In this document: positions 12,641 through 22,518 of the stretch, one piece after another
How positions within the stretch are numbered: position 1 is the stretch's first letter
How the letters are laid out: the number at the start of each line of letters is the position of its first letter
NCBI GenBank assembly: GCA_013146195.2
Contig: CM028382.1
Location: forward strand, 11,044,767 to 11,108,766
Direction: 5' to 3'
DNA from: Codonopsis lanceolata
Taxonomy: Eukaryota; Streptophyta; Magnoliopsida; Asterales; Campanulaceae
Length of the DNA stretch: 64,000 nucleotides
Notes under the pieces: model-generated
The model's database searches: none
What the model saw: the letters and a program-made list of their open reading frames with translations, nothing else
Told to the model about the DNA's origin: nothing
Position numbers and translations under genes: made by a program

Positions 12641-13360
12641 AACAAACGGCAGCTAGGGTTTTAGTGTATCCAACCCTAAATTCGGATCCATATATTATAG
12701 CTTTGTCATAACCCTAAATCAATCCTAAATTCGCCTCTTCAGTTTCAATCTCCGCCCCCTTTCCCCCGCGCCCCCCCCCACCACATTCCCCCCATCACAC
12801 CAATTTCCCTAAATTCATTGACCAAGCCTGATCTCTCGAACAGGTGATTAAATTTCTATTTTATGGATTATAAACAAAAATAATAATTCTGTTTTTGCCC
12901 ATGTTTTTTTTATTCATCTGTGTTGTTTAATTAAATTTCTTGTACAGATATTCATGGAATGTGGAGATGCCGCTAACTAATTCTCTCTTTGGATCCTCCT
13001 GCTGGAAAATGATGCTTCTATGGCCACCTGATTTGAAGGTAAAATTCATTCAACATAAACTAATTTCATGTTTGGACAGTAAGCCAATTTCTGTGCCTTT
13101 TTTTCCCGAGAAACTGAAGATCGAAAAGAATTTTTTGTTGACTAATACTGTCAGACTGCGATGCCAAAGTTCTGAATTTTATTAGTTATCTGATTGAGAT
13201 TCTGTAGACTTGTGAGCTGTTCAAGATTAATAATTCTTTTTTATTATTTAATTAAACATGCAAAACGAGTTAAGCTCATTTTATAATTCTTTTCCTCTAT
13301 TTCTTTTGTTTTGACAGGGTCAAAAGACGAGATCGTTGTTCATGACATTTCAGTTTAGAT
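12640..13360 (+). pseudogene. Exon-like module of an unknown gene, copy A
   Basis: Looks like the 5' end of a plant gene. A TATA-like 'catatattatagc' and 'aaccctaaat' words precede a CT-rich leader. 'gaacag|gtgatt' at about 12840 resembles a splice donor, and 'cttgtacag' at about 12948 an acceptor. The next block starts ATTCATGGAATGTGGAGATG; its open frame 12940-13185 is only 81 codons and partly intronic. The module is repeated at 51170-52140 and in part at 30080-30650, with the splice-like signals kept. I do not recognise the protein. Not intact: in the ATG frame beginning MECGDAAN a stop follows at once. Confidence 0.4.
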
Positions 13361-13363
13361 TGT

Positions 13364-13572
13364 AAGTTGTCAAAGCTTTTTCAAACACAATGACTTCATT
13401 CTTCTGTTTAATTATTAGCCAACTCATAAATGAGCAAATGCAACTGCTGCAATTTGTTAAATAAATTAAAGATGAGTATTCTAGTAAATTGAATTGGGGA
13501 ATATAATACCCCTTTAAGAAAGGCTGTTAATGGCACATGTTGTATCAAATTTACTCAAATCTCTATATTTTA
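13364..13572. repeat. Direct repeat flanking gypsy remnant (left)
   Basis: About 205 bp starting 'aagttgtcaaagctttt' repeated at 14881-15095. Related sequence also occurs at 52120-52230 (copy B). The two repeats bracket the gypsy remnant, as after a local duplication or unequal exchange. Confidence 0.75.
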
Positions 13573-14880
13573 ATGGACATATTGATGCTTATACGGTGGC
13601 TTGGAACACACAATCTGATCAAACGAGTTTGAGCAGCACTTGACCGAACCAACTTAATTAGAAACAGTCCCAAAACCTTCTAAAAACCCTTCCACAACTC
13701 TTGTCTGATTTAGGTAACCCTCCTACAAGACTAACCCCACAAACCTAGCCTTTTATTCAACTTCAACAACCACCAATCTGCCGCAATAGAATCAGGCAGC
13801 TGCTCCTCGTTTGGACCTACTACATGCAACAAAATTAAACACAAAAAGAACCGGATAGAAACGGGTGCACCGGCTAGGCTTCACTCACCTAACGTAAAGA
13901 ATCCCGACGACTTAATCTCTTTAGGCTTCACTCACCTTCATAAGATGAAATCAATTTTATAAGAACAACCTTGTTCTTTTGAAAGAATTGCTTCTTAGCC
14001 GAAAAACTGAACTTACCAAAGTTGTTCCTTATAAAGGATTAAAATAAACCCTACTGCCTAAACTCTCTGAAAAATAAAAGGAATACAACTTTCCAAAAAT
14101 TAGAAGGAAATCTACCTTAAACAAGAAAGGAAACTAATTAATTAAAGCAAACAATGTTGGCTTGGATTTAGGCAGCCTACTCCTTGTGCGCAAATTAAAC
14201 AACAAAGACTTCAGCCCCTTTTCTGCATGTGATACGTCTCAGCCACTCCATACAATGCAAGTCACGCCCATGCACCTGGACAGCCAATCATTCCCAAACC
14301 CATGCAACCCGTGAGCAGCCCCTACACCACTGTGTCTTGACATTGAGTTGCTTCTATGGTCTTGTCGGTTAACTCCTCTAATTAATGGACCCGCATCATA
14401 CTCTCCCTTTTCGAAAGGAATTGTACTCAATTCCTCAAGGTTCTCGTCAGACACATAGGGTTACAAATCCCCCACATTGAATGTTGCGCTAACAGAATAA
14501 TCTCATGGTAGGTCCATCTTGTATGCGTTATCCCCGACTCGCTCTACTATTGTAAACGGCCCTTCAGCCCTTGGCATTAACTTGTTCTTGCGTTTGTTCG
14601 GGAATCTTTCCTTTTGAAGGTGCAACCATACTAGATCACCGGGTTGGAACACTACCATCTTCGATTTCGGTTTGATCACCTGGTTGGAACACAAAAAGAA
14701 CTGGATAGAAGTGGGCTCACCGGTTAGGCTTCACTCACCTAATGTAAAGAATCCCGTCTACTTAATCTCTTTAGGCTTCACTCACCTTCAGAATATGAAA
14801 TCGATATTAGAAGAACAACCTTGTTCTTTTGAAAGAATTGCTTCTTAGTCGAAAAACTGAACTGAGTTTATTTACCACCA
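13573..14880 (-). mobile_element. Ty3/gypsy retrotransposon remnant
   Basis: Truncated element containing the C-terminal end of an integrase (see 14239-14694). A block of about 180 bp is present twice, at 13841-14022 and 14691-14870 ('taggcttcactcacct', 'acaaccttgttcttttg'). These may be LTR or UTR fragments. No LTR termini could be fixed. Confidence 0.6.
14239..14694 (-). pseudogene. Ty3/gypsy integrase C-terminus, broken
   Basis: Minus-strand frame 14503-14694 encodes FQPGDLVWLHLQKERFPNKR then LMPRAEGPFTIVERVGDNAY, the SH3-like C-terminal domain of Ty3/gypsy integrases (GDLVW-HLRKERFP is characteristic). After a disrupted stretch, MSDENLEELSTIPFEKGEYD (14239-14454) matches the acidic tail of the same polyproteins. 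Everything upstream (protease, RT, RNase H, integrase core) is missing. Assignment to gypsy is secure; lineage is not determined. Confidence 0.85.
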
Positions 14881-15242
14881 AAGTTGTCAAAGCTTTTATT
14901 TAATTCAAACACAATGGCTTCATTCTTTTGTTTAATTATTAGCCAACTCATAAATGAGCAAACGCAACTGCCACAATTTGTTAAATAAATTAAAGATAAG
15001 TATTCTAGTCAATTGTATTAGGGAATATAATACCCCTTTAAGAAAGGCCTGTTAATGGAACATGTGTCAAATTTACCCAAATCTCTATATTTTAAGTGTG
15101 GCCCTAAATGCAACACAAAAAAACACTAAATATCACATTCACTTTAGAGTTTAATTACTAATTAATTCTTTTATAAAAAGGAGTTACAAATTAACCCTAA
15201 ACTCTAATTACTAATTAATCTTTTTTTATAAAGGAGTTACAA

Positions 15243-16481
15243 CATAGTTGTTAGAGTCGATAGGTCCAAAAAAGCGATAGGTCCAAAAAGGCGCTCACGG
15301 AAAAATTACCAAGGAAAATTACATAAAATACATATAACTTAACAAATATCAACAAAACATGTTATAAGTGAGCATAATACAAAAAACTAAGTTCTAATAT
15401 AATATCAATAACACAAATTATGCATTCATAGTTGAAATTCCAATGCATTAGATGAACTTAAACTAAAAATTCAAACAAGAAAATAAATAGTTATCAAAGC
15501 AAATGAAAACAACGTCATGGAAATCAAAAGTGAACTAAAGTCATGGAATATAATTAAACATAATTATTAATTACAGAAAAGAGTTCCAGAACATAGCAAT
15601 TAAGTTTGAGCAGAACACATTGAAGGACAAGTCATAGGACGTAAGTTACATAACGAGCGAGTTCCGAACGAACCAAAATCGTGAACCGAGTCACAAATTA
15701 TTAATTACGTAAAAGAGTTCCAACATAACAAATGAACAAAACACATTGAATGATTGAAGGACGAATGCAGCAGATTTCCATATCGAAGTAAAATCGGCGA
15801 GTCACAATAGAACACATTGAAGGAAAGTAGAAAACAAAATCGATGAAGCGAGTAATAGAACTTGATTATTTTTAAGAGTTACAAACTTACTGATACATAA
15901 TGAAATAGAAACAAATTTATATTTTACAAAAAAAATCGAACACGTTGAAGGAAACAAAATCAGTGAACTGATGAAGTCTTAAACAGACTGAAGAGTGAAG
16001 AAAAAAACTAAGTCTCAAAGACTCGAAGTCTCAGACTGAAGAAAAAAAAAAGAAAACAGAAAAAAGTCAAACACAAAGAAAGGGAAGAGGAGTTTACCTG
16101 GAAGTTGGAACTTGGACAGACCGTAGAAGGCAAACGATGAAGAAACCTCGCGAAGAAGAAGACGAAGTCGACACTCGATGACTCGACAAGCCTGAAGTTG
16201 ACAGGTCCGACACCTTTGTAGTTCACACACTGCTTCGCACCGTATCGTGGTCTCTTTGGGGTCGTATGAAGTGTTAAGTTATTTTAGGGTTTACTTTATA
16301 TTTATAGTAAACCCTAAACTATGTCGTTTCATCCTTAATTAGTTTTAAAAAATAAAAAAAACGAAGTGAGCGACTTAATGGACTTTTTAGCGCCTGTCGC
16401 CTGGAAAAGAAGTGCCAAAGTCGACGACTTTTCCTCGACTCTCGCCTGAGGCACCAAAGGCGCTCGCCTTTAACAACTATG
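15243..16481. mobile_element. hAT-like element, non-autonomous, 1,239 bp
   Basis: Ends CATAGTTGTTAGAG and CTTTAACAACTATG form an imperfect inverted repeat, and a perfect 8-bp target duplication AGTTACAA flanks it (15235-15242 and 16482-16489). Eight-base duplications and 'TAGTTGTTA' ends with GCG-rich subterminal motifs (gcgctcacgg, ggcgctcgcc) fit the hAT superfamily. Only short minus-strand frames near 16008-16230 occur; no transposase. Confidence 0.8.
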
Positions 16482-16693
16482 AGTTACAATTAATAATAAT
16501 TAATCCTCTTGTAAAAAGTTATATCTTTGAATATTGATAGAACCCTCCGTTACAATTAACCATAAACCCTAAACCCTTAACTTGTTCCTTTCCAACAATT
16601 ATTTAATGAATTTTGATCCGAATAATAATGTTCATGATGATTCTTTGGATTCTTTTTTACTGTAAGTTGTTACCTACATTCCTACATTGTACT

Positions 16694-16696
<3 letters not shown>

Positions 16697-16745
<49 letters not shown>
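16697..16745. repeat. (TA)n microsatellite
   Basis: About 24 TA units. Confidence 0.97.
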
Positions 16746-16747
<2 letters not shown>

Positions 16748-16814
16748 ATATTTAAAATCATGTTTAAAGAAGAAGGAAAAAACCAGAATAAGAAAACGAT
16801 GAAGGTACTGCCGA

Positions 16815-17115
16815 ACTTGGCGATTTTTTTTAACCTAGAGATTTTTTTCACTTTTTTTTAAACAACCTAGCGTTTTTTTCAAAATTTTTTTTAAAAAGCT
16901 TGTATTTTTTTCGATTTTTTCCAATTTTTTAAAACAACCTAGTGATTTTTTTTTCATTTTTTAAAAAAAGCTGGCGATTTTTTTCAAAGGTTTTTAAAAG
17001 TCCTAGCGATTTTTAAATTTTTTTAAAAAATAAAATTGGTGATTGTTTTTTTCAATTTTTTCTAAAAATCTGGCGATATTTTTAAATGTTTTAGAAAAAC
17101 AGTGGCGATTTTCTA
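16815..17115. repeat. Degenerate T-rich minisatellite
   Basis: Loose repeats of roughly 40-50 bp, each with 'ctagcgattttttt' or 'ctggcgatttttt' followed by a poly-T and poly-A stretch; about seven copies. Lies inside the TIR element. Confidence 0.7.
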
Positions 17116-17737
17116 AGTGTCCCCATTAAAACACAAGTACCCGGCCTACGGTAACCATGAAAACAGAATGCAAATAGTTTCTTTGCATAATCAAGGTAAA
17201 GTTGAAGCATAATCAGAATTGCAAACTTAATTTCTGATATGATGCTATTTGAGTGGAAGATTCGGACTCGTTGAGCAAAAGGAAGATTAGTTACGTTGTT
17301 GTACTTATATCAACTATATAATACTACGTCACTACTGTTTGAATTGAGGTGTGTGCGTGTGTTGTGAGTTCATAATTTAGAGCATATAACAAGTGATATT
17401 GTTGTTCTTACCTTCTGTTCAATTTCAGGGACTGTGTGTTTGATCATAATCTGTTTTTTTAATTGAATTTTTTAAAAATAGAATGAGGGTAGTTTGGTAA
17501 ACAAAAATATTTTGAGGTGTAGTATTTTTTTTTTAAATAGGAGGATAGTTTGGTAATTTAATCTCTTAAGTGATGTTGCATTTAGGGTTTTTTTTATGTA
17601 ACATTTAGGGGTTCTGTATTTTAATGGACATATCAAGTCATTACCAACCTATAACCACAATTAAGCATTGATATTTATGTTTGAACGTACCATCCAACTT
17701 CAACAACACTAAAGTTTAAAGCTATATCTCGTAATAT

Positions 17738-17849
17738 ATATATATATATATATTTTGTTTTCCTCCTAAGGGGGGCATGGGAAGGGATCGAACCTGAGAC
17801 CTAACACATTGTGAAGCCCCATGTCTACCACTGGGCCACCCCCTTAGGG
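17738..17849 (-). mobile_element. tRNA-derived SINE with 17-bp target duplication
   Basis: On the minus strand it contains a clear RNA polymerase III box A (TGGCCCAGTGG, 11/11 to TRGCNNAGYNGG within its span) and box B (GGTTCGATCCC). It ends in an A-rich (TA)n tail (plus strand 17738-17752). The 17-bp sequence GCTATATCTCGTAATAT occurs on both sides (17721-17737 and 17850-17866). Length, internal promoter and long duplication together identify a tRNA-type SINE moved by LINE machinery. Confidence 0.88.
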
Positions 17850-18013
17850 GCTATATCTCGTAATATTAATTGTTACACCATTTACAAAAGTTGGATTATA
17901 TTTTTGGAAGGTTAATTAGTAGGCTTCTAGTAGACTGATATGAAATCTATGGATGAATTCTCCTCATTCACATACTCATTAAATCTCTCCTCTGCAGATT
18001 TCTCTAGCTCGTT

Positions 18014-18230
18014 ATGGCAGAAAAGAAAACTAGCTAAAGAAGAGAGAAGATGAAGCTGCTCGAAACATCACCTTCTCCAAGCGTCGCCAGGGCCTTTTCG
18101 AGAAGGCTAGTGAACTTTCAAGGTTATGTGGCGCTAAAATAGCCAGCCATAGTTGTCTTCTCCCCTGGACGTAAGGCATTTTCTTTTGGTAGTCCTCGTG
18201 TTGAATCTGTCATAAACAGATATCTACGAA
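18014..18230 (+). pseudogene. Type I MADS-box fragment
   Basis: Plus-strand translation from 18049 gives EDEAARNITFSKRRQGLFEK then ASELSRLCGAKIA, and after a small frame-changing insertion near 18140-18150 it continues IVVFSPGRKAFSFGSPRVES. This is most of a MADS domain: the RNITFSKRR-GLFKKA-EL-LC-A-IA-IVFSP-GK core of M-alpha type I factors (AGL28/AGL61/AGL62 relatives), which bind CArG boxes in the nucleus. The expected start (M-G-R-Q-K-I) is replaced by an ATG at 18014 and an in-frame stop 24 bases later. The remainder of the protein is not visible. Broken and truncated, hence a pseudogene. Confidence 0.8.
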
Positions 18231-18433
18231 AATCAACCCGAGGATACAAGCCCACAATTTTTATACTAGATCGTTGTTCAAGGCATTTCAGTTTAGCTTG
18301 TATGAATTTTTACTAATTTATTGACTAAAGTTTCAAATACCATAATTCCATTTCTTTGATGTTGACTATTTTACTGGTGTACTTTTGTTGGTCAATTAAT
18401 TGCATTTACTATTTCAATAATACAATAAATGAA

Positions 18434-18637
18434 GCATCCAAAGGATATATCCTAACCGAGTCCAGATCTCCTGTACCACTTGTGTGTACCACTGGTGTAC
18501 CACTTTTCATCTCAACCATTGCATCTCAATTATTGCATCTTAACCAATGATTGAGATGAAAAGTGGTACACCAGTAGTACACACAAGTGGTACAGGAGAT
18601 CTGGACTCGGTTAGGATATATCCTTTGGTACACCAGT
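18434..18637. mobile_element. Foldback MITE-like element, near-perfect hairpin
   Basis: Two arms of about 80 bp are nearly exact inverse copies. The left arm starts 'ccaaaggatatatcctaac' at about 18437; the right arm ends 'gttaggatatatcctttgg' at about 18630. They are separated by roughly 35 bp. The right arm is followed by a partial repeat of the inner sequence ('gtacaccagtggtacacaca'). No target duplication was resolved and no frame is coding. Confidence 0.8.
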
Positions 18638-18693
18638 GGTACACACAAGTCCAGGGCTGTCCAAAAGTTTTAACAGTGAGGATGTGTTAGAAA

Positions 18694-18694
<1 letters not shown>

Positions 18695-18752
<58 letters not shown>
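18695..18752. repeat. (TA)n microsatellite
   Basis: About 28 TA units. Confidence 0.97.
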
Positions 18753-18755
<3 letters not shown>

Positions 18756-18964
18756 CGCAAGCGTAGATTTCTCCCTCCAAAATCTCAATCTTGAATTATT
18801 AACTTTTAAGTTATTATTTCACTCTTTTTCTCTCCTATATTCTCTTATTGTATTTATCTTTCTCACTCCCGTCTCCTCCATATTTTCTCTCTCATCACCT
18901 TCATCTCCTCTCTTTTAATTATGTTTAAATTTAAATATTTTTCTCTCTTTAAACATAAAAAGTA

Positions 18965-19690
18965 GTAACTAAGCAAAAGTAATAGTTTTGGAGTTAAGAA
19001 AAACAAAAATATAAGAGGTTAGTAAAATAGAAATAATTCATAGAACAAACCACTATCAAAATTAAAGTTACAGAATCAACAAAACAAAAATAATTTAATG
19101 CGGATGTTAGTAATATAAAATAATTTATGGAACAAGACTTTAACCAAATCAAAAATATATATGTAAAAAAATATGTTAGTAAAATAAAAATATTTGATGG
19201 AACAAAAATAAGAGTTACAAAGTCAATAAAAAAACAATTTAAACCGAGGTTACTAAAATAGTAAAAATAATTTAGGAACAAAATTTTAAAACAAATTCTT
19301 TAAAATAGCTATGTAAAACAAAAATGCACTGGTTAAATAAAAATATTTGACGGAACAAAAAGAATAGTTACGATAGTCAATAAAACAAAAATAAGTTAAA
19401 CTGAGGTTAGTAAAATTATAAAAATAATTTACGGAACAAAAGCTTAAAAAAATTTCTTAAAAATAGTTATATAAAAAAAATACGTTCGTAAAATAAAAAT
19501 ATTTGATGGAACAAAAATAATGGTTACAGAGTCAATAAAGCAAAACTATTTAAACCGATGTTAGCAAAATAATAATAAAAAATTACGGAATTTTTTTTTC
19601 TATAAAACTAATTCTTAAAAATAAAACAAAAATAATAGTTACGAAGTTAATAAAACAAATATATATAATGGAAGTTATTAAAATCAAAAT
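18965..19690. repeat. Tandem repeat, about 155-bp period
   Basis: Four to five diverged copies of an AT-rich unit. The marker phrase 'ggaacaaaaataatagttac' (with variants) recurs near 19199, 19353 and 19510. Open frames across it are composition artefacts. Confidence 0.75.
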
Positions 19691-19709
19691 AATTTACATA
19701 ACAAAAATA

Positions 19710-19967
19710 CTCCCTCCGTCCCTAAATTATTGTCCTCGTTTCTTTTTTCCTCTGTTACAAAATAATTGTCCAGTTTGAAACTTACTTTTTTAGAACATCA
19801 CTTTTACCACTTTACCCTTACTTTTTCACTTTACTTTAATTATGAGCCACATACACATGGGTTTTAAAGGAAACTACATATTAAACCAATATAAATAATC
19901 AAGTCAATTGTTTTTTCTTAAACTGTGCGTCATGCCAACTAGGACGATTATTTAGGGACGAAGGGAG
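19710..19967. mobile_element. Stowaway-type MITE (Tc1/mariner)
   Basis: 258-bp element with ends CTCCCTCCGTCCC and GGGACGAAGGGAG, flanked by TA on both sides (19708-19709 and 19968-19969). Ends, TA target and size are diagnostic of plant Stowaway elements moved by mariner-like transposases. Confidence 0.93.
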
Positions 19968-20053
19968 TAATAGTTAATGGTAAAAATAATTTCGTTAGTT
20001 TGATTTTAGCTTATTTTCTTTTCATAAATTTTTTTATTCATAAAATACTAATA

Positions 20054-21473
20054 TCTATATTACAATATAGCTCAGTTTATACGTGTGCAATTGACTTGGG
20101 ATAAGTAACGATTGACATTTATTGTTTTACTTTAATCTTACGACCGTAATTTCTTCCTCATGTCGCATTTGTGAACGACAGTTAATCCAATTGTAATTGT
20201 AACAGTAATCCAAATTGTAATTGTAACTGTAAAGACTTATTCTGTGGAGCCCGAGAGAAAAAAAAGGCAGTCATATAAGTGATAATTCATTTTACAGTTA
20301 TTGTTTTACAGTTTTACCGTGATTGTTTTACAGTTAATTCATTTCCACATTATATGCTTCATTTATCAAGTTTCTTCTCTGTTAACGTGCATAACTGAAT
20401 CAATTTAATTTAGTCCATTAGTAAGTTTTGATTTTTTTTATTTTTAATTATTATCGTAATTAACTTAATCAATTTAATTTTTTTGACCCTAAAGTTAGCA
20501 TAAAAATAATTTTTTTTAAAAAAAATTCGTAAGTTTTGTAATTTGAAATATTTGGTTTTTTTTTTCTTTTTAACTGCCATCGTAACTAACTGAATCAATT
20601 TATTTTTTGAAACTAAATCTCAATTTAATTTATGTCTAACTTTTAAATATTTATATTTTAATTGTTATCATAATTAACTTAGACAAATTATAAGTAAATA
20701 TAATTATATTTATATTTTTTTCTTTTTAATTGTTATTGTAATTAACTTAATTTTTGTCTATGTTTTAAATATTCATATTTTAACTGTTATCATAATTAAC
20801 TTAGACAAATTATAAGTAAATATATTTATATTTATATTTTTTTCTTTTTAATTGTTATCGTAATTAACTTAATCAATTGAATTTTTTTCCGGCCTGTAAT
20901 TTCATATACAAATATTTTTTTTTAAATCGTAAGTTTTTTAATTTGAAATATTTGTTTTTTTTCTTTTTAACTGTTATCATAATTAACTTAGAAAAATTAT
21001 AAGTAAATATATTTATATTTTAATTTTCTCTTTTTAATTTTTATTATAATTAACTTAATCAATTTAATTTTTTTCCAGCCCGCAATTTCGTAGACAAATA
21101 ATTTTGTTTAAGAAAAATCATAAGTTTTTGTAATTTGAAATATTTGTTTTTTTTCCTTTTTAACTGTTATCATAATTAACTTAGACAAATTATAAGTAAA
21201 TATATTTATATTTTTTTCTTTTTAATTGTTATTGTAATTAACTTAATCAATTTAATTTTTTTCGGCCCACAATTTCGTATACAAATAACTATTTATTTAA
21301 AAAAAATCGTAAGTTTTGTAATTTAAAACATTTGTTTTTTTCCTTTTTAACTGTTATCATAATTAACTTAGACAAATTATAAGTAAATATTAATTCATGT
21401 CCACATTATCTGTTTTATTTATTGATAAATTCTCAAATTGGCGACGTGCCATCGGCACGGGCAAGAATACTAG
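20054..21473 (+). mobile_element. Non-autonomous Helitron, 1,420 bp
   Basis: Starts TCTATATTACAATATAG after A and ends CTAG (21470-21473) before T. A 3' hairpin CGTGCC/GGCACG lies at 21445-21450 and 21454-21459. Start and end both match the minus-strand Helitron at 3746-5365, confirming the borders. The interior is non-coding and dominated by a tandem repeat. Confidence 0.9.
20440..21400. repeat. Tandem repeat, about 187-bp period, inside Helitron
   Basis: The phrase 'aacttaatcaatttaatttt' recurs near 20461, 20867, 21052 and 21240, each time followed by 'ttgtaatttgaaatattt' and 'aacttagacaaattataag'. About five units of unequal length. The related Helitron at 3746-5365 has only about one unit. 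Confidence 0.8.
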
Positions 21474-21576
21474 TAATTTAATAAAAGTAATCATTCAAAA
21501 GGAAGAACTTATTTGAGTTCAGATTCTATTTGCATGGCGGAAAAAATTAAAGTTTGTTTGAAGAATTAATTATATA

Positions 21577-22100
21577 GAGTTCTTGAATAGTATAAAGTGT
21601 TTGGGGTTGTCAAGCCATGAATTGACACTTAAAATTAGTGTTCCAGTAATACTATTAAGAAACATTGACCATGCTACAAGGTTGTGCAATGGAACAAGAC
21701 TAGTCATCATAAATCTTGGGGATCACATTGTTGAAACAATTTTTTTGAAAGGAAGCAATGTTGGAGGAAATGTTTTTATCCCAAGATTGTCATTAACTCT
21801 ATCCGATGTAAGATCGTTTTTTAAGTTTTAAAGAAGACAATTTATATTACTGATATCATATGTAATGAAAATTAACAAGTGCTAAAGTCAATAATTGCAT
21901 GTAGGCCTTTTTTTGAAAAAAATTAGTATTTAGCCATAGAAAGTTAGTTATATGTCGTAGTTCTAAAGTAACAAATTATTTTGGTTTGAAGACATGATAT
22001 GCGGTGAAGATGAAAAACCAACTAATAAGACAACAAATGTTGTGTATAAATTTTTTTTAGCACGGGTTAAAAAAACGTTAACTAATCGTAAATAATGATG
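21577..22100 (+). pseudogene. Helitron Pif1-like helicase C-terminus, broken
   Basis: Frame 21583-21831 encodes EFLNSIKCLGLSSHELTLKI, PVILLRNID, LCNGTRLVI and VFIPRLSLT. This is the C-terminal region of the Pif1-type helicase of plant Helitrons (LNS-K-SGLP-H-L-LK-G-PVMLLRN, LCNGTRL, VFIPR). An in-frame TAA at 21828-21831 replaces a Gln codon before RRQF. Further decayed homology continues to GEDEKPTNKTTNVVYK near 22050, the extreme C-terminus. Rep and the helicase N-terminal motifs are absent. The protein would unwind DNA for rolling-circle transposition; this remnant is inactive. Confidence 0.82.
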
Positions 22101-22297
22101 TTGTATCTGAAAATTATAGGTCTAAGCTGATCTCAATAATACAATTAGGTTTGAAGTTAAACAGCTATCTGTCAGGAGATTAATGCATATGATGTCGTCT
22201 TGCGTTTGGCAGTTTTCAAATTTAGTGTACTGATCAAGCATAGAAGACTTATCCGAAAATGAAAAGGGAAAGGGATCTTAATATATTACATAGATTC

Positions 22298-22483
22298 TGT
22301 GAAGTCACGTGCATCTTATGCCGATTAGTTTGCCGTGATTTGTTAGAGTATTATTTTGAGTAGGATTGTTGTTTCCTTTATCCCCAAGTGTTTCCTTTTT
22401 TTCTTGAACTCTTGTACTATTTATAATCCCTCCTTTTGTGAGATGAATGAGAAGGAAATCTGCCCTAAAATTGAGCTCTTACA
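22298..22483 (+). repeat. 5' LTR of the copia element
   Basis: TGTGAAGTCACG to CTCTTACA. A TATA-like 'ctatttataatccc' lies near 22427, giving a short transcribed R-U5. It differs from the 3' LTR at four sites seen by eye. Confidence 0.95.
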
Positions 22484-22495
22484 TGGTATCAGAGC
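22484..22495 (+). other. Primer-binding site (initiator Met tRNA)
   Basis: TGGTATCAGAGC directly follows the 5' LTR and is the standard complement of the 3' end of plant initiator tRNA-Met. Confidence 0.93.
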
Positions 22496-22518
22496 CTGCC
22501 ATACACAAGGCCTAAATT

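Larger units (their letters stand above)
15096..17615. mobile_element. Mutator-like TIR element (2.5 kb), non-autonomous
   Basis: Terminal inverted repeats of about 60 bp: 'ggccctaaatgcaacaca' at the left and 'gttgcatttagggttttt' at the right. The 9 bp outside are ATATTTTAA (15087-15095) and GTATTTTAA (17616-17624), a 9-bp target duplication with one mismatch, as expected for Mutator-like elements. The related sequence at 13560-13580 reads through the site without the element. No transposase frame is visible. A hAT-like element is nested inside at 15243-16481. Confidence 0.65.

Noticed and set aside
18965..19690. Centromeric satellite
   Set aside because: Period near 155 bp is suggestive, but only four to five diverged units are present.
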